A stretch of 36,907 nt of DNA, from the NCBI RefSeq assembly GCF_001293775.1, contig NZ_LGLN01000064.1:155676-192582 (forward strand), written 5' to 3'. Position 1 is the stretch's first letter. Each line of letters begins with the position of its first letter. Both the position numbers and the translations under genes were made by a program. The stretch comes from Pseudomonas syringae pv. cilantro. Lineage in GTDB: Bacteria; Pseudomonadota; Gammaproteobacteria; Pseudomonadales; Pseudomonadaceae. Below the pieces are notes generated by a model. That model ran no database searches, was not told where the DNA came from, and saw only the letters and a program-made list of their open reading frames with translations. Below are positions 17,285-25,553 of this stretch, piece by piece.

Positions 17285-18088
17285 TCAGTGGACGCTGCGA
17301 TGAGACGGCAACTGGCTGAGGCGTTCGACCAGCCGGATGCGTTGTATAGGATCTTCACTGAGCAACAGGGCGTGTTCCAGATCGAAGCGTTCTGCCTGCG
17401 GGCATTCAAGAATCTGATACAGGGAGGCGCGGGCCAGGTAATCGCTGCTGATTGCCTGGCCCAGTTCGACGATGCGGTCGGCGTCCTTGAGCGCAGCCAG
17501 AAAGTTGTCGTTGATCTGATGCAGGTGCCTCAGGTTGCGTGACAACCGTTGCAACATGCTCGCGGGGGAGGCCGTCATCAGGTGGCCGGCCTGCAAGTGC
17601 ATGCTGGGTCCGAATTGCCGGATCAGCAACTCACGACAGTCCTTGGGGTACAGCCTGCGACCGCCGCAGGGGTCGAGCAGGTGATCGGCGCCTGGCACGC
17701 GCAGCAGAAAGTGGCCCGGAAAGTTGACGCCCTCCAGCGCGATGTTCAGGCGTCTGGCGATTTCCAGTGCAATCAACGCCAGACCCAACGGTTGGCCCCT
17801 GCGACGTTTGATGATCGTGTGCAGCAGCGCGGCGTCCGGTTTGGGCGGGTTCCAGTCATCCTGCTGAAAACCCAGCGCGCTGAGTTGCCGCAACATCGGC
17901 TGGGCCAGCTCGGGGGCGGGCAGGACAGGTAGGGCGGCGTCGATCTGGCGTTGCAACTGATCCATTTCGGCCATCATGTTTTGCCGGGAAAACTGCGCGT
18001 CATGCTCGGCCGAAACCCACAGCGCGGCGTCGAACACCGCGGGCGGCGTCTGTTGCAGGCAAGCCAGGCAATGCTGACGGGGCGTCAT
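17285..18088 (-). CDS. SirB1 family protein (transglutaminase-like)
   Basis: 267 aa from the ATG at 18088 (MTPRQHCLACL); a TTG two codons upstream is a less likely start. The family combines a transglutaminase-like core with a C-terminal helical (TPR-like) part. Visible blocks are TIIKRRRGQPLGLALIALEI, the GVNFPGHFLLRVPG segment with the conserved His, LLDPCGGRRLYPKDC, and RLSRNLRHLHQINDNFLAAL. Exact biochemical role is unknown. It is the last gene before the terminator, 86 bp after the DUF4434-like gene, so it may be cotranscribed with the polysaccharide genes without sharing their function. Confidence 0.85.
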   Translation of the reverse strand: MTPRQHCLACLQQTPPAVFDAALWVSAEHDAQFSRQNMMAEMDQLQRQIDAALPVLPAPELAQPMLRQLSALGFQQDDWNPPKPDAALLHTIIKRRRGQPLGLALIALEIARRLNIALEGVNFPGHFLLRVPGADHLLDPCGGRRLYPKDCRELLIRQFGPSMHLQAGHLMTASPASMLQRLSRNLRHLHQINDNFLAALKDADRIVELGQAISSDYLARASLYQILECPQAERFDLEHALLLSEDPIQRIRLVERLSQLPSHRSVH

Positions 18089-18174
18089 CGACAAGCTCCG
18101 TGAACCTTCGGGTTCAAGTCGTGCGAAGACTCTTTGTAGCCCTGCAAGGGGCTTTCGTCCAGCGCAGCCTGTTG

Positions 18175-19047
18175 CTACTTGTTTAGTGCCTCTATCAGTT
18201 CTGGCGTTACGTAGTGCGGGCCGTCGAACAGGTAGAGTGGATAACCGTCGTAGGCGTCAATCTGGGGTTGCAGTTCGGCAGCGGTTGCCGAGCGGAAGCC
18301 GCCGCCGACCTGAGGGCGAAATGCTTCGACGATGATTCTCACGCGGTTTTTGCCCAGTCGTTTGCGCAGCGCGTCAGCGTAGGTTCGGGCGACCGGCGCG
18401 GTGCGGGCATAAACGCCGACCCCGTCCTGGAAGAACACGCCGATGTCATCCGGCAGCCAGGTTTTCAGCCAGTCGGCGGTGGCGGCGGGGCCTATATTGG
18501 CACCGTCGTAGACACTGATCCACAACGGCCTTGGCAGTTTCGCCAGCAGTGCAGGCAGCTCTTTGGCGCGGCTCCAGCCAGGGTCGACTTCGGCGGGAAA
18601 ATACCAGCCGGTAACGTTCAGTGGCGTTTTCACCTTGGCCAGTTGCGCAGACAGCGTCGCCAGTTGCTCGATATTGTCCCGCGACTGGTTTTCGCTGAAA
18701 TGCCCGGCCAGGCCGAGGATCACTTCCTCGGCCCAGGGCGCCTTGCCGATGCGCGTCCAGTCCGGCAGCAGCGGTACGTCTGGCAGGTTGGTGCCAGGGA
18801 TAAAAGATTGCCCGTCGACCGCCGTCCACTGCACCAGCAGTTGCCGCGCGCCGAGCTTGTCCCAGTCACCCTTGATGCCGATCGTCGCGTTATCCGGCTG
18901 CCAGACGATGCCGATGATGCCCGGCCCTTTGGGCAGCAGAATTCGATACAACTCGCTGGAGCCGACGCCCAGCACCCCGACCAAAAGCGCGGCCAGGGAG
19001 GTCTTGATCAACGTCGCGCGTCGCAACAATCCGAGCAAAGCCTTCAA
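18175..19047 (-). CDS. Membrane-anchored TIM-barrel protein (DUF4434/YbcH-like) of the Nfr locus
   Basis: 290 aa. Residues 1-33 are a basic stretch then a hydrophobic signal anchor, placing the rest in the periplasm. The domain looks like a glycoside-hydrolase-type barrel: GIIGIVWQPDNA, ARQLLVQWTAVDG, GLAGHFSEN, NVTGWYFPAEVD, PLWISVYDG, DDIGVFFQDGVG and RIIVEAFRP are successive strand ends carrying acidic and aromatic residues. Its size and position right behind nfrA parallel E. coli ybcH in the nfrA-nfrB-ybcH locus. A role in trimming or processing the exported glycan is plausible but inferred. The DUF4434 link was made by eye. Confidence 0.65.
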   Translation of the reverse strand: MKALLGLLRRATLIKTSLAALLVGVLGVGSSELYRILLPKGPGIIGIVWQPDNATIGIKGDWDKLGARQLLVQWTAVDGQSFIPGTNLPDVPLLPDWTRIGKAPWAEEVILGLAGHFSENQSRDNIEQLATLSAQLAKVKTPLNVTGWYFPAEVDPGWSRAKELPALLAKLPRPLWISVYDGANIGPAATADWLKTWLPDDIGVFFQDGVGVYARTAPVARTYADALRKRLGKNRVRIIVEAFRPQVGGGFRSATAAELQPQIDAYDGYPLYLFDGPHYVTPELIEALNK

Positions 19048-19078
19048 ACAGTCCTCCCGAAGGGATGATTCGCGATGA

Positions 19079-21043
19079 TTACCACGAGAACGTCATGCGT
19101 GCGAATACGCCTTCTGCCCGGTCATCGCCAAACACTTTTTCCCGGTACTGCACAGAGAAATCGACATACGACTGCGGAGCCTTGTACTTGTCCTCGCGAA
19201 ACCAGTAACGCACCCCCGTGCCGACGCCCAGGCCGCCTGCGTTGCCGGAAGATGTGCTGCTGCGGCCGAGGCTGTCGACCTCGCTGCGCATCTTCGAATC
19301 ATAGTCCACTGCGGCGACGACATGCGGAAACACCACCAGCCGCGGGCTGATGCTGTCCACCCGGAAACTGCGACCGACCTGCCATTCGCTGTTGAAATAG
19401 TTACGCTTGTCCTGCAAATAGCGCCCGCCTTCAGCGTACAGCTGCGAGGTCCACCAGCTGGGCACGTCGACCCGCAGGTCAGTGCCGATGCTCGAGCCAT
19501 AGCCCAGGCGCACCAGCCAGTCGCCATCAGCGTTGGAATTGCCCAGCGGGAAGGTACGTTCGAAAGCACCGATGATGTTGACTTCGCTGAACGGCTTGGC
19601 CCGAATGCCGACAGCGCCTTGCAGCGCGTCAGCACCGGTGTCGGATTCGCCGTCCTTGCTCCACAGCGTGTCAGTCACCCGCCCGTACAGCTCGACAAAG
19701 CGCGCATTGCGGTAGCCGAATGGCCGCCAGAACACTTCGGTGCTGTTCTGCACGCTGTCGGTGGTGCCGCCGGGTGCGCCATTCAAACCGTTGCTGGTGC
19801 TGGCACCGCGATAAGTCGTGGTGTTGGTCAGGCCCCAGACGCGGGACAGGTCGGAGACGGCGCGGCGGGTGTCGAACACCTGCTGAGCCGGCATTTGCAG
19901 ATCGCCGGTCTGCTGGTAATCGAGCACGCGCTTGAAGTACGCAATGGCCTGCGCGTCATCCGGCGTGCGCATGGCGCTGTAAGCGGCATCCTGCACTTCG
20001 CGGGGCTTGAGGCCGGACTGGCGATCGACACGCTTGAGCGTGTCCAGCGCGCCTTTGTCATCGCCCGCCTGGCTCAGGAAGTACGCGATCTGCACTTCAT
20101 CACCCGGTTGCAGCTCGCCAGCGTCGCGGGCTTGCTGCAAGCGTTGCAGCGCTTCACTCGGTTGGCCCATCGCGGCGTATAAAGAGGCCTGCTCACGCAG
20201 AGGTAGATTGCCAACTGCCATCGCTTGGGCAAAGTCCTGACGCGCGCCGCTCTGGTCGCACAGGCGTTGACGCATTTGTCCGCGCTGGACGAGCAGAGTG
20301 GCGTCGTTGCCATTCAGCGCCAGCGCTTCGGTGGCCGCAGAACGTGCTTCGGCATACTGCCCTTGGGCGATCAAAGCGCTGACCAGCAGCTTTCGATAGG
20401 CCATTTGTTTCGGGAAACTGCGTACCGCGTCACGCGCCTCGCTGACCGCGGTTTCATTGTCTCCGCGCGCCAGTGCCTTGTAGCCAGTGGCTGCCTTGTC
20501 GACCGCCACCTGCTCCTGAATCGCCTGCCGACGGCGCGTCAGAACCGGTTGTGGGCCAAGTGCCTGCTCTGCATCGTTGATGGCTGTCTGCGCTTCGTCC
20601 AGACGCTGCTGACGTTGCAGTGCCTCGATCAGCATCATGCGGTAATCGAGATTCTTTGGCGCCTGCGCGATTGCCTTGCGGGCGTGGCTGGCCGAGCCGT
20701 TGTAGTCCTGTCGGGCGTAGGCCCGCAACGCTTGATTGCCTTCCGGATAACCAGGTTTCGGACGCGTCTTGTAAGCGCGTTGCGGGTGATCGCGGCGGTA
20801 CTTGTCGCGCTCTGCCAAGGCAATCAGGTCGCGCAACTGGCTGGCATCGGCGCGCTGACGCAACGCCTCGTTGGCCTTGGCGATGGCGAGGTCGTAATCC
20901 TTGCGGTTGTAGGCCATGTAGGCTTCGTTGGCGATGGCATACGCTGGCCCGGTCAACGGCAAAGGCAGGGTCTCTGCCTGGCTGAACGGCGCAGAAAGAC
21001 TCAGGCCGGTCACCAGCAGCGACAGGATGAAGGGGCGCTTCAT
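19079..21043 (-). CDS. NfrA-like TPR/outer-membrane glycan export protein
   Basis: 654 aa. Signal peptide at 1-23 (cleaved after SQA). Residues about 30-390 are TPR-like helical repeats such as ANEAYMAYNRKDYDLAIAKA and NQALRAYARQDYNGSASHA. Residues about 395-654 form a beta-barrel matching the NfrA C-terminal domain (bacteriophage N4 adsorption protein A), ending VFARMTFSW with a terminal aromatic residue expected of outer-membrane proteins. This is the layout of PgaA/BcsC-type exporters. It is much shorter than E. coli NfrA (about 990 aa), through a smaller TPR part. Its ATG overlaps the nfrB stop (ATGA), implying coupled translation. Confidence 0.85.
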   Translation of the reverse strand: MKRPFILSLLVTGLSLSAPFSQAETLPLPLTGPAYAIANEAYMAYNRKDYDLAIAKANEALRQRADASQLRDLIALAERDKYRRDHPQRAYKTRPKPGYPEGNQALRAYARQDYNGSASHARKAIAQAPKNLDYRMMLIEALQRQQRLDEAQTAINDAEQALGPQPVLTRRRQAIQEQVAVDKAATGYKALARGDNETAVSEARDAVRSFPKQMAYRKLLVSALIAQGQYAEARSAATEALALNGNDATLLVQRGQMRQRLCDQSGARQDFAQAMAVGNLPLREQASLYAAMGQPSEALQRLQQARDAGELQPGDEVQIAYFLSQAGDDKGALDTLKRVDRQSGLKPREVQDAAYSAMRTPDDAQAIAYFKRVLDYQQTGDLQMPAQQVFDTRRAVSDLSRVWGLTNTTTYRGASTSNGLNGAPGGTTDSVQNSTEVFWRPFGYRNARFVELYGRVTDTLWSKDGESDTGADALQGAVGIRAKPFSEVNIIGAFERTFPLGNSNADGDWLVRLGYGSSIGTDLRVDVPSWWTSQLYAEGGRYLQDKRNYFNSEWQVGRSFRVDSISPRLVVFPHVVAAVDYDSKMRSEVDSLGRSSTSSGNAGGLGVGTGVRYWFREDKYKAPQSYVDFSVQYREKVFGDDRAEGVFARMTFSW

Positions 21044-23160
21044 AGTGGCTGCTCCGTTTGATCGGCGGTTCGGTAGTGGTTGTGCTGACGTGCCACAGCC
21101 TCTTCGATGGTTTCTCGTGGCAGCACGCCGATATCGACCAGGTAATCGCCGATCCGGCCATGCACATGCGGGCGATAACCCAGCATGGCTTTGTGAAACA
21201 CTTCGCGGTCCAGCAGGCCTTGTTCGACCAGCAGATCGCCCAGCAGTGGAGCAGCGGCTGGCAATGGCTGGCCGCCGACCGCTTGAAGCTGACGCAGCTG
21301 CGCAACGATCTCGCTTTCACGCGCGACCAGTTGCACCGGTTCTGCGCCGAGCTGTTCGGTAATCTGCTGCACACCTTCTTCCGGAAGCGGACTGGCGACG
21401 GCGATCTCTGTGCGCCCCTGAACATTGATGTTCAGCGGCACCACGCGCCAGCGCAGGCAGAATTCGTCGGCCAGCACGCTGTTGTCGGCACGTTTGCTGG
21501 CGATGTCGAACACGCGCGGCAGGTCATTCTGGAAGGCAATGGCCTCAGCGAGGGTTTCATCGTCGAGCCAGCCGTGGCTTAGCAAAATCCTGCCCAGCGG
21601 CACCTGACGGGTTTGCTGTTCGGTCAGAGCGCTCTGAAGTTTTTCGTCGTTGATCGCCTGCCAGGACAACAGCACGCTGCCCAGACGACGAGGCGCCGCC
21701 GCGACCAGGTCGGTGGACGGGAAGTCGTGCATGGTCTTGTCCCAGACCAGCTTGCGATTGAGCAACTTGCCGATCAGAAACATCCGCCAGGCCCGCGCGG
21801 CTGCCATGAAGTTGACGAAGTTGCCGACCACCATGCGCGGTATCGACAGCAGGCCGTGCTGCCAGCCGTACAGCACGGTGGTGAAGTAACACCGGTGGGC
21901 AATTCGCCACAGCAATGCGATGCCGTTGGCCACCAACAGGTACTGAATCAGCCCGGTGGTTTCGAACGGTGTCGGGAAACTCGTATTCCACAGCCCGCTG
22001 GAGCGCAGAACGATCAACGCCAGCAACTGGATGAGGATCAGGTAAGCGATGATGCTGACAAACGAGGTCACCACGCCCTTGCGGTCGCGAAACAGCAGGT
22101 AACGGTTTGCCAGCGAACCGGTCCAGCCCATCTGCTCCCAGCCTTGCAGGCCGATGCCGAGGGTCCAGCGCGCCTTCTGGCGAAACGCGGTGCGGAAGGT
22201 GTCCGGGAAAAACTCACGGACACACAGCGGCATTTCCAGGGTGGATTCGTACTGCTTGCGGAACCAGGATTTGCGCAGCACGCGAAATTGCACCGGGAAG
22301 CGCACGAAGATCGCATTCATGCCGTATCTGGCCAGACGTGCGCCGACGTCGTAGTCCTCGGTCAGGCTTTCGGTGTTGAACGGCTGGTTCTGGTTTTCTT
22401 CTGCCAGCACCATCAAGGCACGGCGCGAAAAACAGGTGCCGACACCGGCCGAGGGCACGGTATCGGTCATGCTTTCACGCACCACCAGGTCCTTGCCGTG
22501 CCATTCCGCGAACTCATCCATGTAGGTGCCGGCCACCCATTCGTACCAGTTGCGCTCCAGTGATACGACCGGTAGCTGGATCATGTCCTTGCGTGGCAAC
22601 AGGTAGTTGAACAGGCGCAGCTCAAGCGGGTGCAGCACGTCTTCGCTATCGTGCAGGATGGTCCCGGCGAACTGTACGGCATGCGTCTTCTCATACAGAA
22701 AGATCGCCTGGATCACCCAGTTCAGGCAGTCGGCCTTGCAGGTCGGGCCGTTGTGCGGCACCTCTACACGGTGCAACTGCTTGTAACGACGGCGCATGCG
22801 CTCCACTTCATCGATGGTGCGCTGGTCGTTGATGTAAGTGCCGACGAAGACCACATAGTTCTGGTAATCAAGGGTCGACACCATGTTTTCGATCATCGGC
22901 GCGATGACGTCGTATTCCAGCCAGGCCGGGACCATGATCGCCAGCGGCTGCTCATCACGCGCCAGCAACTGCTCGGCGGTCAATGGCCGGTAGCGGCGTT
23001 CGGCGGTGAACTTGCGGTACAGCCGCCTGGACCAGTACCAGATGTCGATGAACAGGTCATCGATGCTCGACACGAGAATGATCAGCCCGACAACGATCGT
23101 CGCGACTTCCAGCACGCTGTAGTAATGGGCCAGCCAGTAAGGCCAATAGAGCGACGTCAT
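21040..23160 (-). CDS. NfrB-like membrane glycosyltransferase with MshEN c-di-GMP-binding motifs
   Basis: 706-aa inner-membrane processive-type GT2 enzyme. A membrane helix at about 15-32 precedes the catalytic domain with DSED at 171-174, TEDYD at 267-271 and QKARW at 328-332 (the QxxRW signature). Further membrane helices lie at about 365-385, 400-420 and 435-455. The C-terminal part holds two 24-residue MshEN motifs at 492-515 and 521-544 separated by exactly five residues, the arrangement known to bind c-di-GMP. A second, more diverged pair is at 639-662 and 669-692. It resembles E. coli NfrB, whose synthesis activity is c-di-GMP controlled. It lies 12 bp downstream of the BcsB-like gene and overlaps nfrA. 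Confidence 0.9.
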   Translation of the reverse strand: MTSLYWPYWLAHYYSVLEVATIVVGLIILVSSIDDLFIDIWYWSRRLYRKFTAERRYRPLTAEQLLARDEQPLAIMVPAWLEYDVIAPMIENMVSTLDYQNYVVFVGTYINDQRTIDEVERMRRRYKQLHRVEVPHNGPTCKADCLNWVIQAIFLYEKTHAVQFAGTILHDSEDVLHPLELRLFNYLLPRKDMIQLPVVSLERNWYEWVAGTYMDEFAEWHGKDLVVRESMTDTVPSAGVGTCFSRRALMVLAEENQNQPFNTESLTEDYDVGARLARYGMNAIFVRFPVQFRVLRKSWFRKQYESTLEMPLCVREFFPDTFRTAFRQKARWTLGIGLQGWEQMGWTGSLANRYLLFRDRKGVVTSFVSIIAYLILIQLLALIVLRSSGLWNTSFPTPFETTGLIQYLLVANGIALLWRIAHRCYFTTVLYGWQHGLLSIPRMVVGNFVNFMAAARAWRMFLIGKLLNRKLVWDKTMHDFPSTDLVAAAPRRLGSVLLSWQAINDEKLQSALTEQQTRQVPLGRILLSHGWLDDETLAEAIAFQNDLPRVFDIASKRADNSVLADEFCLRWRVVPLNINVQGRTEIAVASPLPEEGVQQITEQLGAEPVQLVARESEIVAQLRQLQAVGGQPLPAAAPLLGDLLVEQGLLDREVFHKAMLGYRPHVHGRIGDYLVDIGVLPRETIEEAVARQHNHYRTADQTEQPL

Positions 23161-23172
23161 TGCGGCGATCCG

Positions 23173-25389
23173 TTACGAGCGATTGCGACGGGCGCTACGG
23201 CCAGTCAGCAACAGGATGAGAAAGAGCACGATACCGGCCGGAATCAACCACAGCAGCGACGGTTTGCGCCAGGCTTCGATGCCGGTGGTTTCTTCTTCTT
23301 CGATCATCTTGCTGCCGGTTGGATCGTTGGCGTCGAAGGTCGCCACCGGGCCGCTGTTGGCGAGCAGGGTCGCGTTGCCGCGTTCCAGCAGGAGCGGGCG
23401 CTCGAAGACCGGGGCCTGACCGCCCAGCGTGCGATAGACCATGCCGTGCTGACTGCCGGCTTCGATCACTTGCAGGGACGCCAGGTGATTGAGGGTCTTG
23501 AGATCAAGCAGGGTCTGCTCTTTGTGGTTGATCAGCAGATGGCCTTCGCTATCGGCCTTGACCGACTCGGCAGCGTCCTTGAGCGGCAGTTCGAAGGCAA
23601 GGAACGATTTGGCCGGAGTAACCGCAACACTGGCATCGTCACTGACGCTGAGTTGCGCGCGCAACGGCGAGACACCGGCAGCGCTGGCTACCCGAATGAC
23701 CTGCGGCAGGCTGCTGGCCGGACGCTCAAGATAGCCTTTAGGCACCATGACCTGAGTGTCGGTCGCAAAGCGTGCAGCCATCCCGGAGAAGTTGCTGTCC
23801 GGGGTGATCTTGTCCAGCACCACGTGGCTGGTCGGCAGGACCGAGATCGGGAACGCCTGCGGTGTTTCCAGGCACTGATTGCTGACCGGCTGACGCTGGA
23901 ACGAAACACGCAGGGTGTTCTGCGCCGCCAGGGCGTACTGCGGAATGCGTGCTTCGATGCGTTCTTTTTTGCCGTCGGCGGTCAACTGCAACGCACCGAT
24001 CAGGTAATCGTTGATAAACACCGTGGCAACCGGAGGGGTGCCCGACGCGCCGGGTGCAGCGGCCACATCGATCATGGCTGTTACCGGAACGCGACCGTCA
24101 TAGGCAACGCTGCCCAGCGGGAACGAAGCCGTCCAGTCGGTTTTCGCCAACACGTCGACCGTACCGGGCTTGCCACCCAGACGCGTCAGTGCCACACGGC
24201 CGTCTTCGCCGAGTGGCAGGGCGGTGTCTTCGCCGATGGTCAACTGGCGGCTGCGTGCCAGTTTGTTCCACGCCGAACTGAACAGGCCAATGGCTTTGTT
24301 TGCCGATTCAGGTTTGATCATCAGCAAGGCACGATTGCCGAGCAACGCCAGGCTGATGTCGCCGCCGGCGCTGTTGGCCAGTGGCTTTTTGATGTGGCGC
24401 TCACGCCACTGGCTCAGCGCAACGGCTGCCGATGCATCGAGGCCCTCTACTTGCGCCTGCAGCGCGTCGAGCGAGTCATCGATGGCCTTGAGCAACTGCG
24501 GATCGCTGATCGCCAGGTCCGCTTGCAGCGCCGGTGTCTGGCCGAGCATCAGCAACGCACCGATTTCAGCCTGATCGCTCAGGGTATAAACGCCTTTGCC
24601 ACTGAGGCTGGCGAACGCCGGGATCTGCATGAGTTCTGCCGGAATGCGCAGATTGCTCAGGTCAATGCTGTCCTGGACGGCGGGAAACGGTAGGATGCGT
24701 GCCTGTTTGCCGATGCGTTCCAGAGCGACGCCCATGCGCCAGGCAGCATCGTAACTGGCTGCGGACAAGGTGCCGGGGGCCACCAGCAGGCCGGGTTTGC
24801 CGGGCAGTGCAGCCCATGCCGCGCCGACGTCCTGCAACTGACTGGGGTCATAGCTGTACGTCAGCCGGGTGTGCGGATCAATGCGCAGCACGTTGCCGAT
24901 GGCGCGCTCGTCTTCACACAATACTTTGGAAATGACCGATGACCAGGCAACGCCCAGACGCACCGAGCCGCTTTCGCGCGCGGCCTTGTCGACGCCCAGC
25001 ACGGTGCTGGCATTGCCCTGTTCTTCGTTGAGGCCCAGCGCGCGTACCGGATAACCGTCCAGCGACAGCAGCAGCGTATTGCGGCCTGCCTCGCCGTTCA
25101 GGTAACTGGCGTCAAAATTCAGCGTGGCGTCAGTCAATGCCACGTTGGCCGGCACAGGCAGATACAGTTCGCGGCGCGCATCGCTGGCGCTGAGAATGAT
25201 CGGACGATCAATACCCAGTTCCCGCAGCTCGACCACTCGCTCCTGACGATTGTCGGCAGTGATCCGGTTGATCGCCTGGGTCAAGGGACTGTCGGCGGCC
25301 AGAGCGAAGGTGGGCATCAGAGCCAGCAGGCTCATCCCGCAGGCAAAGACGCTCAGCGCGCCCATGTTTACGGTAACGGAAGATTTCAT
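23173..25389 (-). CDS. BcsB-like periplasmic polysaccharide synthase partner
   Basis: 738 aa. Signal peptide at 1-32 (ends FALA-AD), large periplasmic part, and a single C-terminal transmembrane helix at about 712-730 followed by GRSARRNRS. The body follows the cellulose synthase subunit BcsB plan of alternating jelly-roll and flavodoxin-like domains: ARRELYLPVPANVALTDA, LLLSLDGYPVRAL, GLLVAPGTLSAASYDAAWRM, and later VFINDYLIGALQL and LRVSFQRQPVSNQC. BcsB guides the nascent chain through the periplasm. Its presence next to NfrA/NfrB is not part of the E. coli nfr locus. A 164-bp gap with a hairpin separates it from wecB; it ends 12 bp before nfrB. Confidence 0.82.
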   Translation of the reverse strand: MKSSVTVNMGALSVFACGMSLLALMPTFALAADSPLTQAINRITADNRQERVVELRELGIDRPIILSASDARRELYLPVPANVALTDATLNFDASYLNGEAGRNTLLLSLDGYPVRALGLNEEQGNASTVLGVDKAARESGSVRLGVAWSSVISKVLCEDERAIGNVLRIDPHTRLTYSYDPSQLQDVGAAWAALPGKPGLLVAPGTLSAASYDAAWRMGVALERIGKQARILPFPAVQDSIDLSNLRIPAELMQIPAFASLSGKGVYTLSDQAEIGALLMLGQTPALQADLAISDPQLLKAIDDSLDALQAQVEGLDASAAVALSQWRERHIKKPLANSAGGDISLALLGNRALLMIKPESANKAIGLFSSAWNKLARSRQLTIGEDTALPLGEDGRVALTRLGGKPGTVDVLAKTDWTASFPLGSVAYDGRVPVTAMIDVAAAPGASGTPPVATVFINDYLIGALQLTADGKKERIEARIPQYALAAQNTLRVSFQRQPVSNQCLETPQAFPISVLPTSHVVLDKITPDSNFSGMAARFATDTQVMVPKGYLERPASSLPQVIRVASAAGVSPLRAQLSVSDDASVAVTPAKSFLAFELPLKDAAESVKADSEGHLLINHKEQTLLDLKTLNHLASLQVIEAGSQHGMVYRTLGGQAPVFERPLLLERGNATLLANSGPVATFDANDPTGSKMIEEEETTGIEAWRKPSLLWLIPAGIVLFLILLLTGRSARRNRS

Positions 25390-25460
25390 CGGGTATATCT
25401 CGGTAAGGGCTCAAGGCCGTTGGGTCTTGAAGCAGGGAGCAGGTCCGCGAGAAAGGCCTG

Positions 25461-25490
25461 ACGGGCACAGGGCGTGAGCCGTGTGCCCGT
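25461..25490 (-). other. Intercistronic hairpin between wecB and the BcsB-like gene
   Basis: Perfect 9-bp arms ACGGGCACA and TGTGCCCGT around a 12-nt loop, with no U-tract. It lies in the only long gap of the polysaccharide operon and could stabilise or partly terminate the transcript, adjusting expression of wecB relative to the synthase genes. Confidence 0.5.
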
Positions 25491-25553
25491 AACGTCTACG
25501 GACTGTCCGCTACGGATTCGATTATGGGTTATGGGTGTCAGCCTCTCGCTGCG

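Noticed and set aside
22630..24693. 687-codon open frame on the plus strand opposite the nfrB-like and BcsB-like genes
   Set aside because: It is an antisense shadow in GC-rich DNA spanning two real genes. Its translation is rich in Arg, Gln, His and Asp with no recognisable domain.
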